A stretch of 6,271 bases of DNA from Cyanobacteriota bacterium (GTDB taxonomy: Bacteria > Cyanobacteriota > Cyanobacteriia > Leptolyngbyales > Leptolyngbyaceae): positions 1 to 6,271 of the forward strand of contig JAIXVO010000261.1 in assembly GCA_027482985.1 (NCBI GenBank), given 5' to 3'. Of the stretch, positions 1 through 6,271 are shown piece after piece. Numbering within the stretch: position 1 is the stretch's first letter; every line of letters begins with the position of its first letter. Under the pieces are notes generated by a model, which saw nothing but the letters and a program-made list of their open reading frames with translations, was not told the origin of the DNA and did no database searches. Made by a program: the position numbers and the translations under genes.

Positions 1-1140
1 AATCGCGAAATTTTGGTGACGGATACACCGGGCATTCTGGAAGCGGGGGTAGCGGGGACAGAACGGGAACAATTGGCGCGACGACTGGCGACGGAAGCTG
101 ATTTACTGCTGTTTGTGCTGGACAATGACTTGCGCAAATCGGAGTATGAGCCGCTGATGGCGTTGGCGGCAATTGGTAAGCGATCGCTCGTTATCCTGAA
201 TAAATCCGACCTATTTACAGAGGGCGATCGGGAACTGATTTTGGCGCGATTGCGGGAACGGGTGCGGGGTGTCGTACCGGCGGCGGATGTGATTGCCGTT
301 TCTGCCAATCCCCAAGCAGTGCGATTAGAAGACGGCACGATGCTCACTCCCGACCCCGACATCATGCCGCTGATTCGGCGGATGGTGGCTGTGTTGCGGG
401 CCGAAGGGGAAGACTTGCTGGCCGATAATATCCTGCTGCAATCGCAACGATTAGCCGACAAAGCGCGGGAGTTGATTGATGGGCAACGGCGGCGGCAGGC
501 CGACAAAATCGTCGATCGCTTTCAGTGGATTGGGGCAGGCGTGATCGCGGCGACTCCGGTGCCCGTGGTGGATATGCTGGCGACGGCGGCGGTGAATGCG
601 CAAATGGTGGTCGAGATTGGCAAAGTCTACGGCTGCGAAATTAATATGGAGCGGGGGCGGGAACTGGCGCTGTCTCTGGGGAAAACGATCGCGGGTTTAG
701 GCATCGTTAAAGGCGCAATTACCCTCGTCACCACGGCGCTGCAACTGAGTATTGGCGGGATTGTCGTGGGGCGGGCGATTCAAGCGGTGACAGCGGCTTA
801 CCTGACGCGCATTGCCGGGAAAAGTTTTATTGAATACTTTCGGCATGACCAGGATTGGGGCGATGGCGGGATTACGGAAGTTGTGCAGCGCCAATTTCAA
901 CTGAATAAAAAAGATGAGTTTGTCAAATCCTTTGTGCAGGAAGCGATCACTCGCGTCGTCAAACCCTTCCATCTGGATGAACTCCCGGCTGACGAGGAAG
1001 ACGACGACCTGGAACCAGAGGCATTACTGGAACTACCGTTGGGGCAGGTAGAGGGCGATCGCGACTTGGTGGAACTGCAAGCCGAACTCGATGACAACTG
1101 GGAACCTCGCCGGCTCCGTGCCGATGATTGGGAGACATAA
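1..1140 (+). CDS. Era-like GTPase with DUF697 membrane region (C-terminal part, 5' truncated by window)
   Basis: The reading frame is open from base 1, so the true start and the P-loop (G1) lie upstream; the TTG at 13 is not a credible start. Visible GTPase motifs are DTPG (G3, 22-33), NKSD (G4, 199-210, guanine specificity) and a VSAN segment (G5-like, about 295-306). A basic helical linker (about 430-520) is followed by a hydrophobic segment with a TPVPVVDM motif (526-600) and a second glycine-rich hydrophobic region (about 679-840), matching the DUF697 arrangement known from YcjF-type and cyanobacterial GTPases. The tail is strongly acidic (about 985-1137). From family knowledge, such proteins bind and hydrolyse GTP and associate with membranes; the cellular process is not established, so no symbol is given. 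The stop is TAA at 1138-1140. The gene converges on the transglycosylase gene 70 bp away. The GTPase/DUF697 call is solid; the role is unknown. Confidence 0.9.
   Translation, partial: NREILVTDTPGILEAGVAGTEREQLARRLATEADLLLFVLDNDLRKSEYEPLMALAAIGKRSLVILNKSDLFTEGDRELILARLRERVRGVVPAADVIAVSANPQAVRLEDGTMLTPDPDIMPLIRRMVAVLRAEGEDLLADNILLQSQRLADKARELIDGQRRRQADKIVDRFQWIGAGVIAATPVPVVDMLATAAVNAQMVVEIGKVYGCEINMERGRELALSLGKTIAGLGIVKGAITLVTTALQLSIGGIVVGRAIQAVTAAYLTRIAGKSFIEYFRHDQDWGDGGITEVVQRQFQLNKKDEFVKSFVQEAITRVVKPFHLDELPADEEDDDLEPEALLELPLGQVEGDRDLVELQAELDDNWEPRRLRADDWET
180..187. repeat. HIP1 octamer GCGATCGC (one of 12 copies in the window)
   Basis: The palindrome GCGATCGC starts at 180, 1055, 1425, 2448, 2868, 3168, 3312, 3907, 4132, 4730, 5865 and 6150, roughly one per 520 bp, far above chance. 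This highly iterated palindrome is a hallmark of many cyanobacterial genomes. All copies here lie inside genes. Only the first copy is marked by these coordinates. Confidence 0.9.
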
Positions 1141-1149
1141 GGGGGGGGG
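1141..1149. repeat. G9 homopolymer directly after the GTPase stop codon
   Basis: Nine consecutive G follow the TAA stop of the GTPase gene and are followed by another TAA. The run lies in the 70-bp gap between two convergent genes, outside any coding frame. Such runs vary in length through polymerase slippage and are prone to sequencing error; no function can be assigned. Confidence 0.9.
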
Positions 1150-1210
1150 TAACGCGAATGTTCGTTGACTCACCGCTGCTTCATGGTGCCCAAACCGGAA
1201 ACCCTCGAAC

Positions 1211-3391
1211 CTAATCAATTTGGGGATGGGCGGTCGAGATTTGCGCGACTTTTTGAGAAATCTCCGGGTTATACAATCGCAAGTAGTTCCAGTAGTTGCC
1301 AAAGACTGATTTTACATAGCCGCGAGTTTCGTCGTACGGAATGGTTTCGACAAAGCGATCAGGATCGCCAATGCCTTTTTTCGTCACCCATCCACCCACC
1401 GCACTGGGCCCCGCGTTGTAGCTCGCGATCGCCAACATCGAGTTGCCGGCATATTCAGCGTGCGTGTAATCCAGATACCAGGTGCCCAACTTGATATTGT
1501 CTTCAGGATCAGCGAGATCAAATTCTTTCAGCTTGATTTTCTCGGCGATCCACGTGCCCGTATCCGGCATCACCTGCATCAAGCCTTTCGCCCCGGCGGA
1601 AGAGACAATCCCCGGCATAAAGCGGGATTCTTGCCGGATCAAGGCCGTCACCAGTAAGGGATTGAGCTGGCGTTCCTGTGACCAGGACTCAATCTCTTCC
1701 AGGAACGGGAAGGGATACAGGGCATACCAGTAACTCTTGTCCTGTTTCAGCGATTTATACGCTTCCCGTTCTTTCGGGTTTTCCCGTTCGCTCAGGAACG
1801 AAACCATGAAAATGCCATCCAAATTATCGCCAATGCCCAGCCGCATCACGCCATCCGTGAATTGTTCGGCAACAGTTGGCTGCATCTTATTGTTAAACTC
1901 CACCTGCCACAGGGCCCAGGCATCCCGATCTTGCCCAATCTGATACAACTCCTTCAAGGTGTCAGATCCGGTGGGAATGGGGGGACGAGCAGCAGGCCGT
2001 GCCACTTTGGGATCAAGTTCCCGCACCGATGTGAAATTGCCTACATTCCAGCCCAACATATCCGCCGATCGCCACGCGTAGTAAGACTCAGGATAATGCT
2101 TCAACACATACTCAAAGGCATTTTCGGCTTCCTTCGCTTTCCCCAGTTGACTCGCCCATTTCCCGACCCAAAACGCCGCTTCGGGAGCATATTCACTATC
2201 CGGGTTGTGTTTCGTAATCGGCGAGGCCCACTTCCAGGCGGCTTGCACATCCCCCGCTTCGGCTCGTTCTTGAGCCAACTCCCAACGCAACTTCGCCGCC
2301 GCTTCCGAGGTGCCGTAGTCGGAAAGCAACGTTTGGCGGACTTGCGTTGCCGCCGGCGCGTTGTTCTGTTGCGTCAGGACTTTCGATTTCTCCAGCAAGG
2401 CTTCCCCAGCGCGATTCGGGAAGCGGGCAACCACCTGATCCAGATAGGCGATCGCCTGGGGTGCCGCCACCAATCGCGATAACCGAATCAACGCCAGACT
2501 GGTTTCTTCCGCATCATTCGGGAACGCGCTCACCATCCGGATGTAAGCCTGCGTCGCCCCAGGTTTTTCCCCCAGTTGCAAGCCCCGTGCTGTCCGGTAG
2601 GCATTCCGCGCGGTGAAGGGCGCACGGGCATAAGCCAGCCCCGCTTTGCCGTACTCCGTCTTTTCCCAATACCCAAACCCGATCGCTTCCCAATCTTCCG
2701 GCGACAACTGCTCCGCGAACTTCTCCGTGAGGCGGTCTAACAAGCCGATGTAGCCATCCACATACAGCCCATGGCGCGCCATCAACTTAAGCAATTCCGG
2801 CTGATTCGGATTTTGTTTCAACCGCTGTTGGGCAATTTTGACCGTTTGTGGATGCGCCGGAAATTGCGCGATCGCCTGATCCCAATATTTCGGATCTTGT
2901 TTGCCTAACTCATACAGCGCCGCTGCCGTTACCGGACTCTGAGCATATTTCTGAACGATTTCCTGCCGTGTCGCCTGCGCCTTAGCCGCATCTCCCGCTT
3001 GCTCGTAAGCCTGCGCCCGCTTCAGCAGAATTGGCGCAGCCAACACTGAATAACTCGTTTCCAATTGGTCTAATTGTTTCAGTGCCGGTTGAGCCTGCCC
3101 TTGTTGCAAATACTCAGTCGCCAGCAAATACCGCGCCCGACTCCGCTCCAGGGTTTCGGGACTTTGGGCGATCGCAGTCAGTTTCTCGGCTCGCTTCTCC
3201 GGTGCCAGCGCCTTCAAGATATTGATATCTTTGACCTGAACCGTGGTGCCTTGCAGTTCCGCCCCCGTGCCCACAAACGTATCGCTGGGTTGCTGTCGAA
3301 ACACGACACTCGCGATCGCGGCTCCAGCAAATAGAGCACAAGTTGTACCACCCACAATTTGACATAACCGTTTTTGTGCAAGCTGAGGCAT
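1211..3391 (-). CDS. Membrane-anchored Slt-type lytic transglycosylase (GH23) with TPR-like helical repeats
   Basis: A soluble-lytic-transglycosylase relative of 726 residues that should cleave the MurNAc-GlcNAc bond of peptidoglycan to leave 1,6-anhydro ends. Residues 9-31 form an uncleaved-looking signal anchor after basic K7/R8, so the body is probably outside the plasma membrane. No lipobox is seen. Residues about 50-550 are alpha-helical, rich in Ala, Gln and Leu, with repeated TPR-like pairs, comparable to the superhelical U domain of Slt70. The C-terminal SLT domain (about 575-685) has the catalytic Glu in RQESRF (E588, codon 1628-1630), GLMQVMP (603-609), NIKLG (632-636) and SYNAG (657-661). 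The start at 3391 was chosen because it places the signal anchor at the N-terminus. The frame stays open to 3634, but that 81-residue extension is not hydrophobic, would bury the anchor, and would overlap pepA. The start has only a weak AGGT ribosome site. The gene is divergent from pepA and convergent with the GTPase gene. Confidence 0.93.
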   Translation of the reverse strand: MPQLAQKRLCQIVGGTTCALFAGAAIASVVFRQQPSDTFVGTGAELQGTTVQVKDINILKALAPEKRAEKLTAIAQSPETLERSRARYLLATEYLQQGQAQPALKQLDQLETSYSVLAAPILLKRAQAYEQAGDAAKAQATRQEIVQKYAQSPVTAAALYELGKQDPKYWDQAIAQFPAHPQTVKIAQQRLKQNPNQPELLKLMARHGLYVDGYIGLLDRLTEKFAEQLSPEDWEAIGFGYWEKTEYGKAGLAYARAPFTARNAYRTARGLQLGEKPGATQAYIRMVSAFPNDAEETSLALIRLSRLVAAPQAIAYLDQVVARFPNRAGEALLEKSKVLTQQNNAPAATQVRQTLLSDYGTSEAAAKLRWELAQERAEAGDVQAAWKWASPITKHNPDSEYAPEAAFWVGKWASQLGKAKEAENAFEYVLKHYPESYYAWRSADMLGWNVGNFTSVRELDPKVARPAARPPIPTGSDTLKELYQIGQDRDAWALWQVEFNNKMQPTVAEQFTDGVMRLGIGDNLDGIFMVSFLSERENPKEREAYKSLKQDKSYWYALYPFPFLEEIESWSQERQLNPLLVTALIRQESRFMPGIVSSAGAKGLMQVMPDTGTWIAEKIKLKEFDLADPEDNIKLGTWYLDYTHAEYAGNSMLAIASYNAGPSAVGGWVTKKGIGDPDRFVETIPYDETRGYVKSVFGNYWNYLRLYNPEISQKVAQISTAHPQID

Positions 3392-3422
3392 GAATCTACC
3401 TAAAGGAAGAGGTATTGGAGTG

Positions 3423-3431
3423 AATCTAACA
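3423..3431 (-). promoter_or_regulatory. Possible extended -10 promoter of the transglycosylase gene
   Basis: Read on the minus strand, this is TGTTAGATT: a TGN extension followed by TAGATT (4 of 6 matches to TATAAT). Transcription would start near 3416, leaving a leader of about 25 nt before the ATG at 3391. No TTGACA-like -35 stands at 16-18 bp. The placement is good but the sequence match is modest. Confidence 0.3.
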
Positions 3432-3518
3432 TTTTTTCCAGTTGATGGACGCTGGATCTTGTCCTCAAGTTCCGGCACTATCCGATGGTTTTGATCGATA
3501 CTGGAAGTCAGTAAATTT

Positions 3519-3523
3519 GAGGA
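3519..3523 (+). promoter_or_regulatory. Ribosome binding site GAGGA that fixes the pepA start
   Basis: GAGGA lies 8 nt before the ATG at 3532, a normal Shine-Dalgarno distance. It supports this ATG over the upstream in-frame TTG/ATG codons at 3442 and 3445, which have no comparable site. Confidence 0.75.
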
Positions 3524-3531
3524 TAACTTGG

Positions 3532-5001
3532 ATGGATTTGCGAGTAACCAATACTCCCGCCCTAGAGTGGACTGGTGATGCCCTGGCTGTCGGATTGTTT
3601 GAAGAACAGCTCGCGTTACCGGGAGACCTGGCAACGTTAGATGAGAAGCTGTTCGGGACGATGCAGGAACTGATTGCGGAAGCCGAATTCAAAGCCAAAG
3701 AAGGTAGCAGTCTGGCGACCCGTGTGGGAGGCGGTAGCAGTATCCGCAAAATCATTCTAGTCGGCTTGGGCAAAACTGACACGGTGACGTTAGAGGGATT
3801 ACGCCGCGCTGCTGCTGCTGCCGCCAAAGCGGCCAAAAAAGAACGCTGCAAAACGCTGGGGATCAGCTTACCCGTATGGCAGGGAGATGTTGCTGCAACC
3901 ACACAGGCGATCGCGGAAGGGGTGGAATTGGCGTTGCATCAAGATGTGCGCTTCAAGTCGGAAGAAGACACTGGCATTAAGCCGGAAACGGTGGAGTTGC
4001 TGGGTTGTGGGGGACAGGCAGCAGCGATCGTCCGGGCGCGGCAAATTTGCTCCGGGGTGATTTTAGCCAGAGAACTGGTAGCCGCACCTGCCAATATTGT
4101 TACGCCAGTAACCCTGGCTGAAACGGCACTCGCGATCGCGAACGAATACGGCTTAGACATCGAAATTTTGGAGCGAGAAGACTGCGAAAAGCTGGGTATG
4201 GGTGCCTTTCTGGGAGTGGCGCAAGCTTCTGACCTGCCGCCCAAATTTATCCACCTGACCTACCGCCCCACCACCGCGCCCCGCCGCAAGTTAGCCATCA
4301 TTGGTAAAGGCCTGACGTTTGACTCTGGCGGACTGAACATCAAGCCGACAGGCAGCGGCATCGAGATGATGAAAACCGATATGGGCGGTGCCGGAGCGAC
4401 ATTGGGAGCCGCGAAGGCAATCGCCCAATTACAGCCGGATGTAGAAGTCCACTTTATTAGTGCCGCCACTGAAAATATGATCAGCGGGCACGCGATGCAC
4501 CCTGGCGACATTCTCACCGCATCGAATGGCAAGACCATTGAGATTAACAACACGGATGCCGAAGGGCGGCTCACTCTGGCAGATGCTCTCGTGTTTGCGG
4601 ACCAGTTAGGGGTCGAGGCGATCGTCGATTTAGCCACGCTGACCGGGGCTTGCGTAGTGGCCTTGGGCGATGACATTGCGGGCTTGTGGAGTCCGGATGA
4701 GGAACTGGCGAGTGAATTGATGGTGGCCAGCGATCGCGCCGGGGAAAAACTGTGGCAGATGCCCATGGAAGAGAAATACTTCGAGGGGCTGAAATCGGTC
4801 GTCGCTGATATGAAGAATACGGGACCCCGTCCCGGTGGGGCAATTACGGCGGCACTCTTCCTGAAGCAATTTGTCAAAGACACCCGCTGGGCCCACCTGG
4901 ATGTGGCTGGCCCCGTCTGGGCAGATAAGGAAAATAGCTACAACAGCGTCGGGGCGACGGGCTTCGGTGTGCGGACGCTCGTCAGTTGGGTACTGAGCTA
5001 G
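3532..5001 (+). CDS. pepA: Leucyl aminopeptidase (cytosol aminopeptidase, peptidase family M17)
   Basis: A complete 489-residue protein that removes N-terminal residues, preferring Leu, from peptides; family members are cytosolic homohexamers with two metal ions per subunit. The N-terminal part (about 1-165) is the variable alpha/beta domain and includes an Ala-rich helix at 93-103. The C-terminal catalytic domain carries [10 protein letters not shown] (K259, D264), KTDMGG (D283) and the M17 signature NTDAEGRL (340-347, with D342, E344 and R346). These align with E. coli PepA K270, D275, D293, D352, E354 and R356; K271 matches catalytic K282. All metal and catalytic residues are present, so the enzyme should be active. 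The frame is open 30 codons further upstream, but the ATG at 3532 has a GAGGA ribosome site, and [13 protein letters not shown] resembles the usual cyanobacterial PepA N-terminus. There is no signal peptide. In E. coli PepA also binds DNA; nothing here tests that. It is divergent from the transglycosylase gene and appears monocistronic. Confidence 0.97.
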   Translation: MDLRVTNTPALEWTGDALAVGLFEEQLALPGDLATLDEKLFGTMQELIAEAEFKAKEGSSLATRVGGGSSIRKIILVGLGKTDTVTLEGLRRAAAAAAKAAKKERCKTLGISLPVWQGDVAATTQAIAEGVELALHQDVRFKSEEDTGIKPETVELLGCGGQAAAIVRARQICSGVILARELVAAPANIVTPVTLAETALAIANEYGLDIEILEREDCEKLGMGAFLGVAQASDLPPKFIHLTYRPTTAPRRKLAIIGKGLTFDSGGLNIKPTGSGIEMMKTDMGGAGATLGAAKAIAQLQPDVEVHFISAATENMISGHAMHPGDILTASNGKTIEINNTDAEGRLTLADALVFADQLGVEAIVDLATLTGACVVALGDDIAGLWSPDEELASELMVASDRAGEKLWQMPMEEKYFEGLKSVVADMKNTGPRPGGAITAALFLKQFVKDTRWAHLDVAGPVWADKENSYNSVGATGFGVRTLVSWVLS

Positions 5002-5053
5002 GCTGCATTGGAATCCCCCCATTGCCTACAACCGACCACCAACATTCACCCCC

Positions 5054-5320
5054 TTAATTCAGCAAAATCGTGCGAGTCAAAATACTCATAACTTCGCCTG
5101 GAGTGGGAGCTGGGAGGAGGGGACTCCAATCACTGACTTCGGCAAAGCGCAAGCGGTGTAACGTCTGAATGGTAGTCGTGACACCGTGGCGGGAGCCAAT
5201 CACCAGCAGACGGAGTGATTCACGATCGCTTGGAGTTGGCTCCAGCGATGCTTCTGTACGCGAATTGATGGATGGGCCGGGGGATGCATCACTAGCAAAC
5301 AGGAGAAAATTGGGGGACAT
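5054..5320 (-). CDS. Conserved hypothetical protein, 88 residues, cyanobacterial type
   Basis: A small protein of unknown function. Residues 1-35 are rich in Ser and Pro and look disordered. Residues 36-88 look like a compact fold: a hydrophobic strand LRLLVIGS, a glycine turn, a helix TTTIQTLHRLRF, then AEVSDWSPLLPAP and a final EVMSILTRTILLN. From memory, short cyanobacterial proteins share this pattern (LLVIGS..GV, LHRLGFAEV..WSP, EVM.ILTR); the function is not known to me, and any transporter-style name attached to such proteins should be distrusted. There is no signal peptide or membrane helix. The ATG at 5320 is preceded by AGGTG at a 5-nt distance. A promoter-like TTGACA/TAAATT pair lies about 80-110 bp upstream. 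The gene is co-directional with the HTH gene, 107 bp downstream of its stop, and convergent with pepA at a 52-bp distance. Confidence 0.75.
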   Translation of the reverse strand: MSPNFLLFASDASPGPSINSRTEASLEPTPSDRESLRLLVIGSRHGVTTTIQTLHRLRFAEVSDWSPLLPAPTPGEVMSILTRTILLN

Positions 5321-5393
5321 GGTGGCACCTGGAAAGGGTATGGGTTAAAACGCCTCGACCGGAATGCCGCAGTCAACACTCCAGTGATGCTAC

Positions 5394-5426
5394 TGACAAT
5401 TTACACGGTAAAGGATTTTATTGTCA
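5394..5426. repeat. Inverted repeat TGACAAT-N19-ATTGTCA overlapping the small-gene promoter
   Basis: Seven-base perfect arms at 5394-5400 and 5420-5426. A smaller palindrome, TTTAC-ACG-GTAAA (5400-5412), lies between them but is not concentric. The arms overlap the -10 and the -35 of the predicted promoter, a position suited to an operator. With a 19-bp spacer the outer arms are a poor RNA hairpin, so DNA recognition by a dimer is more plausible. The binding protein is not shown. Confidence 0.45.
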
Positions 5427-5427
5427 A
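5398..5427 (-). promoter_or_regulatory. Sigma-70-type promoter for the 88-residue gene
   Basis: On the minus strand, a perfect -35 TTGACA (5427-5422), an 18-bp spacer and a -10 TAAATT (5403-5398, 4 of 6 matches to TATAAT). Transcription would start near 5391, giving a leader of about 70 nt before the ATG at 5320. The -35 lies against the stop codon of the HTH gene, so the small gene could be expressed separately from it. Confidence 0.5.
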
Positions 5428-5922
5428 TCAGCTTTCGGGCTGAGCTGATGCTTCATAGGTGAATTTCGCCTGCTCTGCGACCAGCATCAAATACTTGGCC
5501 GAAGCGCGGGTGGGGGCATACACGCCTTTTTCCCACTCACTCACGGTTTGCTGCCGTACGCCCAAGGTTTGCGCCAGTTCCGCCTGGGTCATGCCCATAT
5601 GCCGCCGCAATGCCCGCACCAGTTCGCCATTCCACTGCACAATGTCATTTACCTGCTGCACTTTGTAGACATCAGGAGGTTTATGAAAAGTGACTTGTTC
5701 CCCAGCTAAGTCCAGCGCTTTCACAGTGTAGCCAGCTTGAATCCAGGCAGCCGCTTGCAGGGCTCCTTTACTGCGATTACTCCACCAGGCGCGATGGGTG
5801 CGGGCCGAAGCGGGAAGCGGGTTGGCAAGAATAGTTTCAATTTCGGCAAAGGTCAGCGTCACGGGCGATCGCGCACTACGACTTAAAAAGTCCTGCAACG
5901 GTTGATACTTACTCCCATTCAT
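5428..5922 (-). CDS. XRE-family HTH protein with N-terminal DUF7662-like domain
   Basis: A 164-residue two-domain protein. Residues 5-80 (SKYQPLQDFL, LTFAEIETIL, LPASARTHRAWWSN, AWIQAGYTVKALDL, VTF) match the pattern I know as DUF7662, often seen alone or beside DNA-binding or nuclease domains; its role is unclear. Residues about 98-152 form a Cro/CI-type helix-turn-helix: RALRRHMGMTQAELAQTLGV followed by the recognition helix RQQTVSEWEKG and APTRASAKYL. It is therefore likely a DNA-binding regulator. The frame is open to an ATG at 5940, but the ATG at 5922 is preferred: AGGTGA lies 7 nt before it, and a perfect TATAAT at 5957-5952 would start transcription at about 5945, almost on top of the 5940 codon. 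It could be an antitoxin-like regulator, but no toxin gene is adjacent. The stop is TGA at 5430-5428. The TPR gene ends 65 bp upstream. Confidence 0.88.
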   Translation of the reverse strand: MNGSKYQPLQDFLSRSARSPVTLTFAEIETILANPLPASARTHRAWWSNRSKGALQAAAWIQAGYTVKALDLAGEQVTFHKPPDVYKVQQVNDIVQWNGELVRALRRHMGMTQAELAQTLGVRQQTVSEWEKGVYAPTRASAKYLMLVAEQAKFTYEASAQPES

Positions 5923-5928
5923 CCCACG

Positions 5929-5934
5929 CTCACC
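5929..5934 (-). promoter_or_regulatory. Ribosome binding site AGGTGA that decides the HTH start
   Basis: AGGTGA on the minus strand complements the 16S rRNA 3' end over six bases and lies 7 nt before the ATG at 5922. The upstream in-frame ATG at 5940 has only a GAGGTG two bases away, too close to work well. Confidence 0.65.
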
Positions 5935-5951
5935 TGACACCTCGTGCGCCT

Positions 5952-5957
5952 ATTATA
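5952..5957 (-). promoter_or_regulatory. Perfect -10 box TATAAT upstream of the HTH gene
   Basis: TATAAT on the minus strand sits in the 65-bp gap between the TPR gene stop and the HTH gene. It predicts a start near 5945 and a leader of about 23 nt to the ATG at 5922. No recognisable TTGACA stands at 16-19 bp, so a weak or activator-dependent promoter is possible. Confidence 0.5.
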
Positions 5958-5987
5958 GAAGGGGTCGCGAAAGTGGGTGTAGTTCAG

Positions 5988-6271
5988 TTACAGCGCATCT
6001 AAAGCTTGTTGGATTTTTTGCGCGAGTGGTTCAAAATCCAGTTCTTGTACCAATGTTTGCGCCTGTAAGAAAAATCTGGCGGCTTGGGGTTTCGCACCCA
6101 AGTTGGCGTAAAGGGTACCAATATTCATCAACGCCGTGGCTTCCCCAGCGCGATCGCCCAGGGTTTGATATAGGGCAATGGCCTGGTTATAGAAGCCCAA
6201 AGACTCTTCGCGATGCCCCATCCCGGCGTAGGTGAAGCCCAAGTTGTGCAGAGTAGTGGCTTCCCCGGCGC
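5988..6271 (-). CDS. TPR-repeat protein, C-terminal end (5' truncated by window)
   Basis: The frame is open to the window edge, so only the last 94 codons and the TAA (5990-5988) are seen; the internal TTG at 6242 is not a start. The protein shows two tetratricopeptide units of the 40-residue class common in cyanobacteria: AGEATTLHNLGFTYAGMG with HREESLGFYNQAIALYQTLGDR, then AGEATALMNIGTLYANLG with KPQAARFFLQAQTLVQELDF, and a capping helix ending QQALDAL. Such arrays bind protein partners. The repeat is also visible in DNA: GGCTTCCCC(A/G)GCGC recurs exactly 120 bp apart (6138 and 6258). The upstream part might carry a CHAT, kinase or NTPase domain, as in many cyanobacterial TPR proteins, but this cannot be judged here. 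It precedes the HTH gene on the same strand, with a -10 box between them. Confidence 0.85.
   Translation of the reverse strand, partial: AGEATTLHNLGFTYAGMGHREESLGFYNQAIALYQTLGDRAGEATALMNIGTLYANLGAKPQAARFFLQAQTLVQELDFEPLAQKIQQALDAL
6138..6271. repeat. 120-bp coding tandem repeat (TPR units)
   Basis: A 14-base segment GGCTTCCCCRGCGC occurs at 6138-6151 and again at 6258-6271, exactly 120 bp (40 codons) apart, encoding the same part of successive TPR units. This indicates repeat duplication in the gene, probably with more copies beyond the window edge. Confidence 0.7.

Noticed and set aside
1204..1238. Bulged inverted repeat CTCGA.CC / GGTCGAG between the GTPase and transglycosylase genes as a bidirectional terminator
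   Set aside because: The stem is short with a bulge and a loop of about 20 nt, there is no T-run, and it runs into the transglycosylase coding end.
1862..2482. Plus-strand open frame of 206 codons inside the transglycosylase gene
   Set aside because: It is antisense to a clearly real gene, its product is Arg- and Pro-rich with no recognisable domain, and it has no ribosome site; a shadow of GC-rich codon use.
4260..4883. Minus-strand open frame of 207 codons inside pepA
   Set aside because: It is fully antisense to the conserved catalytic domain of PepA, with a Ser/Pro/Ala-rich product and no known motif; a shadow frame.
5002..5053. Terminator between pepA and the 88-residue gene
   Set aside because: The 52-bp gap is C-rich and has no convincing stem-loop or T-run on either strand.
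5427..5449. Hairpin ATCAGCT-N9-AGCTGAT at the end of the HTH gene as an intrinsic terminator
   Set aside because: The 7-bp stem is real, but on the minus strand it is followed by TGACAATAAAAT rather than a T-run, and it lies partly within the coding sequence. Not enough to call a terminator.
5428..6271. Toxin-antitoxin module formed by the HTH protein and a neighbour
   Set aside because: Neither the TPR protein nor the 88-residue protein resembles a known toxin, there is no overlapping gene pair, and the HTH protein has a separate N-terminal domain unlike typical antitoxins.

Overview
The window looks like ordinary chromosomal DNA from a cyanobacterium. The clearest sign is the octamer GCGATCGC (HIP1), which I count 12 times in 6.27 kb (for example at 180, 1055, 2448, 4132 and 6150) and which is typical of cyanobacterial genomes. 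The gene content agrees: a GTPase with a DUF697 membrane region, a TPR-rich Slt-type lytic transglycosylase, a PepA aminopeptidase, and a short conserved protein of a type I associate with cyanobacteria. I cannot name the species.

Layout from left to right. 1-1140 (+) is the C-terminal part of an Era-like GTPase with a hydrophobic DUF697 region; its start and P-loop lie outside the window. It ends just before a run of nine G. It converges on 3391-1211 (-), a 726-residue membrane-anchored lytic transglycosylase with a long helical-repeat middle and a C-terminal GH23 domain. A 140-bp divergent intergenic region separates this gene from 3532-5001 (+), a complete leucyl aminopeptidase (pepA). pepA converges on 5320-5054 (-), an 88-residue conserved hypothetical protein. 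Next is 5922-5428 (-), a regulator-like protein with an N-terminal DUF7662-like domain and a C-terminal XRE helix-turn-helix. At the right edge is 6271-5988 (-), the C-terminal end of a TPR protein with 40-residue repeats.

The genes do not form an obvious pathway. The transglycosylase remodels peptidoglycan, PepA turns over peptides in the cytosol, and the GTPase probably acts at a membrane. The three minus-strand genes at the right are co-directional, but each of the last two in transcription order seems to have its own promoter: a perfect TATAAT before the HTH gene, and a TTGACA/TAAATT pair before the 88-residue gene. The latter pair sits inside an inverted repeat that could be an operator. 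That possible local regulatory unit (HTH protein, inverted repeat, small unknown protein) is the most interesting thing here. I see no mobile element, CRISPR array, RNA gene, defence system or convincing intrinsic terminator, and I do not claim a new system.
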